Of a DNA stretch of 64,000 nucleotides, positions 31,965 to 41,900 are shown piece after piece; position 1 is the first letter of the stretch, and the number at the start of each line of letters is the position of its first letter. Location: assembly GCA_030407315.1 (NCBI GenBank), contig JALQPE010001913.1, forward strand, positions 1 to 64,000, read 5' to 3'. The position numbers and the translations under genes were made by a program. The notes beneath the pieces were generated by a model. That model searched no databases and was not told the origin of the DNA. It worked only from the letters and a program-made list of their open reading frames with translations. This DNA is from Asparagopsis taxiformis (Eukaryota > Rhodophyta > Florideophyceae > Bonnemaisoniales > Bonnemaisoniaceae).

Positions 31965-34874
31965 TGAGTATCTAATAGGTTGTTCGCTGAGCAGTGGGCT
32001 GTGAATGGTTGTGAAATAGTGCAAGTGATTCGGTCGAAGAGTTGTGAAGGAATTTAGAAGCCTTGTTGAGATCCCGAAGATAAGGTGAGGGATTGAGTGA
32101 AACAATCGGAGAGAATTTATCAACTAGATGGTGAAGGATTTCAACAGGGTCTTCAGTGACTGCTGAGATAGTTAAAGGAGGAACTAGTGGACGCACTTCA
32201 TTTTAGACGATTTAGATTTGTAAATTGCTTGCTGAGGCGCGTGATGAGACAGCATTGCTTTGTGTGCGATTGTACGAGATGGATGTGACAGCTTGATGAA
32301 GCCTTCGTGATTTTGATGTGGACTGTCTCGTAGCAAGGGTGAGCGTGTATGTTTTTGCCAGGAAAAAGACCAGCAATGAAGAATAGACAGATTATATCGT
32401 GTTTGTAAAGGGCGTCACGTCACGTGACTCACGTGTACATTACAGTCCCCGACGGGTTCACGCACGCAGCCAGGCTTTAGAAGCACCTCTGAGTATGTGC
32501 GACAGGTATGGAAGCTGAAGTGGTTGTGAATTATAAATAATCTGTGAAATGTGGACACAGCGTTGAGCATATGCGGGAATAGCGACAGGTGGCATAGTTC
32601 GTCTCCAAATGAGGAGAGCCCTTACGTGAGGAGACTGACGGAAATTTAGCACGTGGATGGCACGCGTTGAATTGCGTAAGGCATGTCCAAATTAACTTTT
32701 ATGCAAGAAGCGTGTACCACCACAAGGAATTTTGCCTTTGCCAACAGTGATTTGCCTGTACTTGACGGCGTCAAGTTGACGAGGCTTACGCTCAGAAAAA
32801 TGTATGTTTTGGTCCTTTCTACCGGGACAAACTGTTAGCACAGCATAGATCGAATAACGAATAAGGGATGGAGAGTGCTGCCGTACTCGATGACGGCTTT
32901 CGAACTGTTCCACGCTATATAATTTGCTGAGAGCCTCAATTCATGCGGACTGAATGCAAAGTTTGTACAATAAAGGGGTGTAACCAGAATAAAACTCAAT
33001 TCTACGCTGATATCAACGAATTGCACTTTCTCTTCTGTATTGATACCTACGTTACAGTTCGAGGGAAGCGATTTGTCTAACGTTTACGGACACAGTGCCT
33101 CGTCATGAAAATGGCACGCAGCCAATCAAATGCCAGTGATTGGCATAGACGTGACTCGCATGACACTCACTTCACAGCGCAATTGCATTCTTTCAATCAA
33201 TGGATTGAGGAAAATTTCCCCACTAAAGGAAGAGTGCCTGGTGATTAATTTAGTTGTGGTGCATACATTTGTATCTCTGTAGGCAGAAGCTGCCAGACAT
33301 AAAAACCCGCTAATCACATATGGCGGCAGATGTGTCGTGTTTTGACGCGTCGGAGGTCAATAGGAAGAAATGGTACAATTTTTATTTTTAGCTCACTCGA
33401 CTGCTGGTAACAATCTAGAAGTCTGTGTGCATGGGCGGTGCCAGTCTTGCAGCAATGATACCTGCCTCCAGATAGATGAGTAGTCGTGTAGATCTCACAT
33501 AATCTTCCATCCAATGCAAGATATATCATTCTGCTTTGTACCTCCCCCACCCCTTGCTGTTTTCAACTTTCTACGCCGTCATAATCCAGACCTGAACCAA
33601 CGTCAGGCAACGTAGGCGGCGACGACTCAATTTCGACAAAATGAGTGTCAAAGCAGTGAAACCGCTAGACGACATAGCCAGTGTGGCTACATTGGTTACG
33701 GTCAGGACATCAACTTAAGACAGCTTTCACCAGCTGCTGGTGCAACATCGCTGGCTGCAGACTTCGAAAAGATAATAAAAGCGATGAGAAGAACGAAAAG
33801 AGAGGTAAAGGATGGCCAGTCTAACAGTCATTGCTGTATCACGAAATATGTTTGGTACATGGATACCCTCTGGTGTCAGGCGGACTCAGCAAGGTTGAAT
33901 TTTTTCAGTTCGGTTTCTATGATGCCTCTAGATGTATGATGGTTCTTGATAGAATATACACCAACACGGAGTTGGATGATTTGGCGGCCCCTGGCATCGT
34001 AATTTGGTCCTTCAAATTTTCGTAGTGGCCCAGGTTGTGCAGTCCACATGAAACAACTTTTACCGACAACGCCTCGTCGTTTTATGGACGCCTCTGGCAA
34101 ATTAGGAACGGCATTGCTGGTTGATGGTTGCGTAACTGCATATTCGAGTTTTAACTGGTGTGGTTGGACATGGATAAAAAAACCTATCCAATAAATTTTG
34201 CACTCGCCTGAACTTTCATCAAGTCCTGGGATACCTCCCTCTTCCATACACGACAGTGAAGGATTTTGCTACGGAGTAATTCTACGCTGTAATTTGCCGA
34301 CTGTAAAAAAGATTGTACCGTGCAGTCACAATCACGAGATAATGAGAGGAAATTCTAGTAGGAGTGGAGCATGTTGGGCAGGGAGAATGGAGGATGTGGA
34401 AATACTCAAACCTCCACGTCTAAATTGACGCAGTCTGGGCCGAATCCTTATCGGCAAGGGTGAAGCTTAAGTCATTCCAATATATTGACCATGATGCGTG
34501 AATTTCCTTCGACGTGACAATCACCCAAATTCATGACTATTATCCCTCCTGTTGCCAATACCGATAGCGTTGGATGAATGTCTTGTCCCCATGGATCTAT
34601 GCAGCGTCAATACCACCCTAAACCTCCTTGTCGACCAATGACCATTACTAGACAATCGTGGATTACTCGAGTACAGCTGTATTTATCACACATATTTCCT
34701 GCAATGACAGCATATTCAAAAGACGTGGGACGACAATTAGTCTTCGACAGTAGAGTGTACGTTCGGGAAACTGTTGGAAAATCAAGCATTTAAGCAGCAC
34801 CATCCGCGAGTTTTCCACCGTCGAGCACTGACATAGCAACACGCTCTAGGAGCCAGAACCACTTCTGCCCTCCA
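31965..34874. other. gene-poor stretch
   Basis: A 74-codon minus frame at 31972-32196 and frames at 33126-33550 have plausible composition but no motif. At 33876-34247 the minus frame contains HQLKLEYAVTQ...PEASIKRRG, which faintly resembles the W...GEI family at 24195, 34875 and 36833; this is too weak to call. No RNA gene or repeat was seen. Confidence 0.4.
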
Positions 34875-35489
34875 ATGACACCAATATCTGTCCGGACGAG
34901 TTCGGAAACCTCCGCTGCTTCTGATGGGTCATCCGGCCATTTGTCAACGCTAACTCTACCAGCTTCAACCATCAGAAACCTTCTGAAGAGCAAGATTCAT
35001 TCCCAACTTGCGCCGATTTCACAACGCACTGTGGACGCTCTATACAAGATGACTGGGTTTTCTGGCCTAAAACTCCGACTGGGCTGGCGCGTCCGTTCCG
35101 TCGTGCACTCGCGCTCTCTAGACATTGAAGGCCAACTGTGCTCGACGGAGGCGGCGAGCAACGCGAGGGATAAGCCGTCGTGCGGCAAGATAAGCATGCC
35201 TACGTTACAGAGAATGATCGCCGGGGCGATCGAGAATGCGTTTATATTTGAGCTCGAAAATATGGCTGATGAAATCAGTAGCGGGTTTTGCGCGCCGGAT
35301 ACTCGGCTGCGGATTCGTTGGGAGGCGTGTACGGAAGCGAATAAAATTGCTTTGGCGGTTAATGGGGAGATTTCCTCGTCGGTTGGTGCCGGCTCTGTGT
35401 CACCGCAACCGCTGACGCTAATTTGGCAAAGGATCAGTGCGGCGGTTCGACAAATAGGCGGGGGTGGTGGATCGGCGAACGCGACGTAA
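34875..35489 (+). CDS. member 2 of the small family, with internal duplication
   Basis: The 204-residue protein from ATG 34875 contains the family pattern twice. The first copy (about residues 45-100) reads VDALYKMTGFSG, then LKLRLGW, a linker, and LDIEGQLCS. The second (about 115-180) reads IENAFIFELENMADEI, then TRLRIRW, a linker, and IALAVNGEISSSVGAG. Each is a helix followed by a strand ending in Trp, then a strand ending in Gly-Glu/Gln-Ile/Leu. The C-terminus is Gly-rich. No known family is recognised. The N-terminus is Ser/Thr-rich as in member 1. Confidence 0.6.
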   Translation: MTPISVRTSSETSAASDGSSGHLSTLTLPASTIRNLLKSKIHSQLAPISQRTVDALYKMTGFSGLKLRLGWRVRSVVHSRSLDIEGQLCSTEAASNARDKPSCGKISMPTLQRMIAGAIENAFIFELENMADEISSGFCAPDTRLRIRWEACTEANKIALAVNGEISSSVGAGSVSPQPLTLIWQRISAAVRQIGGGGGSANAT

Positions 35490-36832
35490 GCGGTAGTTGG
35501 TGTGATGTCGGGGTTTGGTGGATAGTTTCTGCGGGGACTTGTCTGGATGATGTGTGTTTGTGAAATGTTTATTGGTGTAGAGATTGGTTTGGAGTATGGT
35601 CTCGGAAGTGTGTAGAGGATTAGTAGGTTGAGATTTGTATAATATACTGATGTAACTTTGAATACTATATATTATTGATTGAGAGGGTTTGGTACGGTAC
35701 GTTGTTTAAAGTGGCGTGAAATAATCAGCGGTGTTGATAAGGTCCTGTATATCATTAACATACGGTGCGTATTACATAATGAGCCAATCAGCAGTCATGC
35801 TAAGAACAAGGCTAATATATCGTGATAGGCGAAGGAAAGGTGTGCCGAGGTTAACGCTTTGGTTGACATCGAGTGCAAAGGGTGGATAATGTTGACAATG
35901 AGTGTGGACACCGCGAGGGAGCAAACTAAATTTAGCGTGATAGCCAGCCATTTCAGTGGCGTCAACGAAAATTCAAGAATGTTTATCATGTCTACAAGCT
36001 TGTCCTTGCGCAATATGTTGACGTGTCTGTACCCAAAGCTACACCTGCATTCCAGCACAGCGTTGACCAATGGAATATCCGTGATGTAACCATTCTTGTC
36101 GCGTGGCGAAATTGCGTACTGTAATTCATTCAAGAGTTGAACGGAATCGGGGGGAGAAAAATTCAACTAAAGCACGTATCCAGTGTAATGTCAGCAGCAA
36201 ACGTGGTGGCAAGAAATATGCAGTCGAGAGGGGTCAAGTCCATGCAACATAGTTGAGGGACTGCATGGTTGTGACAACACGATTGAGCGACGGCGAAAAG
36301 CAACTAGAGACTGAATGATGTGGCTGGGCCAGGAGTGCTGGTGGAGGCACAACTCCAATTTCTCGTATGACCAATTAGACTCGCTCAAAAGTGGGCAAGG
36401 TATGCATCACAATCGTCACATATGACAAACAGCAGACGTGAAAAACTTCTGTATCTCCCAAAAAAATTGGCAGTGTGGACGTGGACGGCACTTGATCGGA
36501 GACGTACAGGTCACAGGCAACACAAGTAAAAGAAAACATTTGCGAAATTTGCGTAAACTTAGCCCCGTGGGTTGTGTTAATTTTATCAACAACTTTCAAA
36601 CAAATATAAAATAGTTAGGTTGGAATCCGACTACTCTTAAGTGCACAACAAAATGTAGTGGACCCCACATTTCATGCGTAAACACGCTTCATAAGCGTAC
36701 GTTATTCTGCGCCACTCGGGGCCAAGGGAACGGAAGTTAAGGCCGCTCCAACCTGTTCGAAGCCCGTCACACTCATCACCCACCGCCGACACTACAACCA
36801 GTCGGCCGAGCACTGGTATCCGAGCAGGCGAA
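35490..36832. other. intergenic; hydrophobic minus frame at 35795-36166
   Basis: The 123-codon minus frame at 35795-36166 contains PRDKNGYITDIPLVNAVL, faintly ankyrin-like, and a hydrophobic tail, but lacks an early ATG. It is not called as a gene. The remainder is AT-rich with nothing recognisable. Confidence 0.4.
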
Positions 36833-37171
36833 ATGGAAGGAGTAGTACACTTCGTCGTGACGGAAACGGAGATACGACTCGTACCCGCCGCCGAAGCCAT
36901 CGTGGAGCAATTGAATCAAGAGCTGCCACACGGCGTGCTGGTCATTGAATGGAAGTACTATCAGCCGTCAGACGCGGTGTCAGCGCCAATCGTTGTTGAC
37001 GGAAAGATCAGTGCGCGTGCCGGTAGGGGCACGATGAGCACTTCGCGTCGGGCGGGCAGTGCGCCCACGGACGACGGCGGCTCTGCAACGACCGCTGCGC
37101 AGCCGCCTGTGCGCTCGGAGAGCACTTGCTGTATGATGCGACGAGCGGGAAATTCGGCGAAGAGGGAATGA
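36833..37171 (+). CDS. member 3 of the small family
   Basis: The 112-residue protein starts at ATG 36833, without the Ser-rich extension of members 1 and 2. It opens with a strand (VVHFVVTETEIRLV), a helix (AAEAIVEQLNQEL), then GVLVIEWKYYQ, a linker, and APIVVDGKISARAGRGTM. The alternation matches members 1 and 2, with Lys replacing Glu in G-E-I. The tail is Ala/Ser/Arg-rich and ends basic. No known family is recognised. Confidence 0.6.
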   Translation: MEGVVHFVVTETEIRLVPAAEAIVEQLNQELPHGVLVIEWKYYQPSDAVSAPIVVDGKISARAGRGTMSTSRRAGSAPTDDGGSATTAAQPPVRSESTCCMMRRAGNSAKRE

Positions 37172-37675
37172 GATGGTTTTGTACAGATTGGTCGGTGAAC
37201 ATCAATCAGCCAGTTTTTTCTTGTTGTGTAGCATTAGTCGTTGATCGCAGCAGATCGGCGAGATGAATACTTGTAAAGTGATGCGTGTGTTACCGGAGTT
37301 GATTGCGTTTGGGCCGAGCCGGAGATTGCGCCGTCCTAGGGCGCGTATCGCGGCTCACGGCGCGGGGGCGGCGTGGCAGGAGCGCCGAGCTAACTGGGGG
37401 TTGAGATAAGTCGAGGCGTGAAACAGCGGTTGCGGTCGGGGCGACGTTTCTGGAGGCGACACGACGCTGCTAAATCCTGATCATGGGTGTGGACACCTGA
37501 AAAATGTCATCGGCGGTGAGTCAGTTAAACCCTAGATGAGACGAAAGTTAGGGTTGTGAGGTATATGGCACGTATGAAAAATAGACTGTACGGCGTTTCC
37601 TAATTAGTCGGGAAGAGTATAACGAATAAACAACAACCAAGTGTTCAAGGCCAATTGGGGGACGATTCGGAATCC
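37172..37675. other. intergenic, no gene seen
   Basis: Moderately GC-rich in its first half and AT-rich later. Contains no frame or RNA gene that can be supported. Confidence 0.5.
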
Positions 37676-38611
37676 ATGACAGCAACGCATCTGTGTGGCC
37701 GACCAATCATCTTGCCGACAAGCGACGAGATATGTCGGCTGCATCATGCGCAGCCGTTATTCTCTCCTAATCGTACAGCATTGCACACTCGCTCCTCCGT
37801 ATATCGCACGCAACGAAACAACTTACAACGTGGCAAGCACCGTATCGGGTCCACTGTACTTACACCACCCATCACGCCTAAGAGGCAGGCGTCCCAAAAA
37901 TACCCCAAAATCCCCAAATCCCAACGCGCCCCCATCAGTGGAAGCAACATCACATATAACCGATCCATCCGCATCGCATCCAGCGTCCGCAAGCACGTCA
38001 TGGACCCGTCGACCGCGCGCAAAGTCTGGCACGACGGACGGCACTACCAAACCTCCGCGGCCTTCCGGCACGCGCAGGCGTCGCATCGCGCGACGTCGTC
38101 GCGACGTCTCATCCCGCTCCAAAAGTGCCGTTTGCGTCTGACCGCGACGCAAGCGGGCGGTAATTGCGGTTTCCAAGCCGCCGCGTGGGCCCTCATCCAC
38201 TTTGGTATCGGCGGCAACGCCATGTGCAGCACCCGCGTCCGCGAGCTGCTCGCAGAGCATGTGCGCGCCACACGCGACTTTTATGTGCGCCGTTTGGTGG
38301 AGGTCGGTATCGTGCCGACCGTCCCCGCCGCACGGCAGAGCGTCGATGCCTTCTGCTCCGAGGTCCGTCGACAGGGCATACACGGCCATTGGCTCGGACA
38401 GATGTGGGGAGGGCTGGAGATCGTCGCTCTTGCAAGGGCCCTTGGTGTCTGTGTGGAGCTTTATGCATTCGATGTTGACACGCAGAGAGTTCGGTTGTAT
38501 CAAAAGGTGGAGGAAGGGAAGAAAGTGGTGGCGTTGTTGTTTACCGGCGAAGCTGGTGCGGGACACTTTGATCTGTTGTTGCCGGTACGTCGGTTTTGGT
38601 GGTGGCGATGA
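37676..38611 (+). CDS. OTU-like cysteine protease
   Basis: The frame gives 311 residues from ATG 37676; a later Met at 38000 (MDPSTARKVWHDGRHY) is an alternative start, since the first ~110 residues are low-complexity and basic. The C-terminal half has the ovarian-tumour (OTU) fold pattern. AGGNCGFQAAAWALIHFG carries the nucleophile Cys164, VRELLAEHVR and GIHGHWLGQMWGGLEIVALA form the helical core, VCVELYAFD a central strand, and GHFDLLLP the catalytic His (~297). OTU enzymes remove ubiquitin from proteins. The usual Asp of D-G-N-C is Gly/Ala here, which may alter oxyanion-hole geometry without abolishing activity. Confidence 0.75.
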   Translation: MTATHLCGRPIILPTSDEICRLHHAQPLFSPNRTALHTRSSVYRTQRNNLQRGKHRIGSTVLTPPITPKRQASQKYPKIPKSQRAPISGSNITYNRSIRIASSVRKHVMDPSTARKVWHDGRHYQTSAAFRHAQASHRATSSRRLIPLQKCRLRLTATQAGGNCGFQAAAWALIHFGIGGNAMCSTRVRELLAEHVRATRDFYVRRLVEVGIVPTVPAARQSVDAFCSEVRRQGIHGHWLGQMWGGLEIVALARALGVCVELYAFDVDTQRVRLYQKVEEGKKVVALLFTGEAGAGHFDLLLPVRRFWWWR

Positions 38612-38917
38612 TTTTTCCGTTTGTTTCGCTTCGTGGTCACAGCTGGTCCTTCGTGCAAGTCGTATCATACCGGATGTATTTATCAAGTTTGTAATGTTTT
38701 TTCGTAATATTGTGCGCGGTTTTTTTTTAAAAAAATCTGTGCTGGACAACTTGTACTCATTCAGTACTACTTTCTTTCCCGCCAAAACCTCCCAAACTAT
38801 CCGTTGTTCACAGCGTACCCCATACATGTATTCAACATTTTGCGCGCGCAGACCCTCCCCTCTGTTCAACCCGCCAACCCAATTCGTCTCCCGCGCACAC
38901 ATCCCATCGCAGCCACA
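38612..38917. other. 5' region of POLA1
   Basis: The spacer between the OTU stop and the POLA1 ATG includes a T8/A6 tract near 38722-38736 and ends in a C/A-rich leader. No gene. Confidence 0.5.
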
Positions 38918-41900
38918 ATGCGTCGCAGTTCCCGCAACGTAACCTCAGCCAAATCCTCCGCGCTGGCCGAGCTGGCGCGTCTCAAGGCCGCCAACCGTGT
39001 GTCGCGCACCGCCGAATACGAGGTGCACGAAGAGGCGCCGATATACGATCAAGTCGACGAGCAAACCTACGCCGAAATCGCCGCCCGCAAGCGCAAGGAG
39101 GCGCGCGAATTCATCACCAACGCCCAGTCCGATGATTCCGCCGACGATCTCGACGAGCAGTTCCTCCTGGAAGACGAGCAATCCGTGCTCAAATCCGCCG
39201 TGCGCAAACGACGTATCACAGCCGTCAAATCCCGTCCCAAGCCACGCAAGCCCGTCAAGAGACTCTCGGGTGCCTTTTTCAATTCCACACGTGCCCCGCC
39301 CGCTTCCGCAAACCCCGCTCAGACCTCCAGTAAACCCGTCCTCGACTTTGGCAAGCTCGATCAGGACCTTGCCGCGCACCATCTCGCACCCGCCGCGAGA
39401 CGAAAGAGAAAGGCCGCCGCCCAACGACGTGTCGGCGATTTGTTGTTCGATACCCCGCTAGATGCGCAGCCGCTGCTGCACGTGCAGGAGGAGGAGCAGG
39501 TGGATCAATATGCCGCTCCTCCACCTTTGAAACAGGACCCCGTTCCAGTCCCGCCTGCGGAGGACTCGATGGACGCTGAGGCGCTTCTGGCCGCCGTGGC
39601 TGCTGCTGAAAAGCCAGTTGCGAATGTGGTCAACAAGCCTGAACCCGTCAAACAACCGCCTGTGGTTCCTCATCCAAAGGTGCAGCCTGTGCCAGTGCCG
39701 CCGCCATCAAGTGTGGAACGTGTTCCGGCAAATGCGCCGCTGCTACGCGACCCGAATGGAGATATTACAATGTTCTGGACTGATGCCCACCAAGTGCGTG
39801 TGAATGGTGGTGAGAATTTATATCTGTTTGGCAAAGCACCAGTTCAATCGGATTCTGGTGCACCGGCTTATGCAAGCGTTTGCATCCAAGTACAGTGTGT
39901 TGAAAGGACCTTGTACATCCTTCCTCGTTCTCGGGAAACGGATCCAATGGGACGAGAGACAGGGAAACCTGTTGAGATATTCCCAGATGTCCATGCGGAA
40001 ATTACACAGCGTCTTCTCGGTTCAGGAAATAAATCCGGCATTGGTGCTCGGTCTTCCTCCAATCTGCCGACCGCCATCAAGGCGAAAGAAGTTGTCCGCT
40101 CATGCCCGTTTGGGGATCCCGATGCCCCCCGCGAAGCCACGCAGTATCTCAAGGTGAAGTTCCCATACTCAAATATCAACAGACTGGAACCCGATTCCTA
40201 TGGAACAACGTTCAAGCGAGTATTTGGCACAAAGACTTCCGCATCCGAATATCTTTGTCTCAAGAAGAAACTCAAGGGACCAAGTTGGATTCGACTGTCG
40301 GGTGCTACCCCGCTTCAGGCAAAGGTTTCACACGCAAGACACTCGCTCTCCATCCCAAGCCCTGACAGTATATCCATTGCAGTCGACATGGCCAACACAG
40401 AACCACCGTCCATGTCCGCTCTCTGTCTCAATGCAAAAACAGTTCTCAATGCCCGCACCGGAGTCCACGAGCTCGTTATGCTAGCGGGGGTGTTTATTAA
40501 AAATGTGCCACTGAGCGGCCCACTACCAGAGTCTGCTCTCGATGTCGGCGGTCCGGACGGGACCCGTGATTTCGTGCTTGTTCGCACGCCGGACAATCAG
40601 TCCATTCCGTTTGGATTCTCCGATCGTGCCCGCTCCGTATTTGCAAAAGGCGGTGGTGTAGAGGTCGTGCCAAACGAACCGGCACTTCTCAACAACTTCT
40701 TGACCAAGTTGCTCCGGCTCGATCCTGACGTCATTCTCGGACATGACATTCTCGGATTCGGTCTCGACGTCCTGATCTCCCGCATGAGCATCAGGCGCTC
40801 GCGCGAGTGGAGCAGGCTTGGAAGGCTAGTTCAACGCCGGGATCTCACGCAAGTTGTGAAGAACAACACCAGTACGTCGTGGTTCAAGTCAGAGGCTGTT
40901 GCTGGGCGTCTTATCGTTGACACGTACGCCCACGCGAAGGAATTGTTGATGAGAGAGAAGGATTATTCATTGTCAGCCTTGTCGAATAACGTTCTTGTCG
41001 CATCCGGGCAGCAGGGACGTCCCGATGTCGCCGTCCAGCCAAGCACTGATGTGTCCTTGATTCCCGCCGCGTTTGAAACTACAGACTCTCTCTGCAAGCT
41101 CGTGTCGGAATGCACGACGGAAGCCCGCACTTGTGGCCGTCTCGCGGCGCATCTGAGTATTCTGCCGCTGAGCCGACAACTTACCTGCATCAGTGGCAAT
41201 CTTTGGTCGCATACTCTTCGTGGCGCACGCGCGGAAAGAATTGAATATCTGCTCTGTCATGAATTTAAGCTGATTGGCTCCAAGTCGGCTGGGACCGCTG
41301 CTAAAGCTGGCGATATCCATGCAAAACTGCTGCTTCCCGACAAACTGACAAAGTCGGACAGGGGCAGAATTCAGCAAGCTGTGGATAGGCAGAAGGCTGT
41401 CAAGGACGATGTGCAGCCCGCTGCACCTGACACTGGAACTGGGTATGGTGGCGGGTTTGGAGGTCCTGAAACTGAAGCTGGAAAGAATACTGGCTACAAG
41501 CCTAAGGGCGGCGCGCAAGGCGGTAAAGGAAAGAGCTCCCGTCGAAAGCCGCAATATTCCGGAGGTCTCGTGCTGGAACCGAAGAAGGGATTTTACGACC
41601 GCTATGTTTTACAATTGGATTTCAACTCTTTGTATCCATCGATTATTCAGGAGTTCAATATTTGTTTTACCACTCTCGACCTCGGTGTGAAGGGGCAAGT
41701 CGAAGGTGAAGATAACCAAAATGCTGGCGTCGATATCAGCTCCTATGACGATGGAGATGGGGTGCCATCAAAGGCTGCCGCAGACATGCTACCGCTACCA
41801 AGTAGCGGTGCTTTGGAAGGTGTATTGCCTCGAGTACTCCGTAGACTTGTTGAACAACGTCGTCAAGTGAAGGCTCTTCTCAAGGAAGAGCGCAAACGCG

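Noticed and set aside
33876..34247. Fourth member of the W...GEI family on the minus strand
   Set aside because: HQLKLEYAV...PEASIKRR is only loosely similar, lacks Trp and the G-E-I core, and starts without a clear gene context.
37823..38902. 359-codon minus frame opposite the OTU gene
   Set aside because: It overlaps a plus-strand frame with recognisable OTU motifs and spans the intergenic region into POLA1. Its composition is that of an antisense shadow.
38945..39424. 159-codon Gly-rich minus frame opposite the POLA1 N-terminus
   Set aside because: Antisense of a Pro/Ala/Arg-rich coding region; no motif and no ATG-based support.
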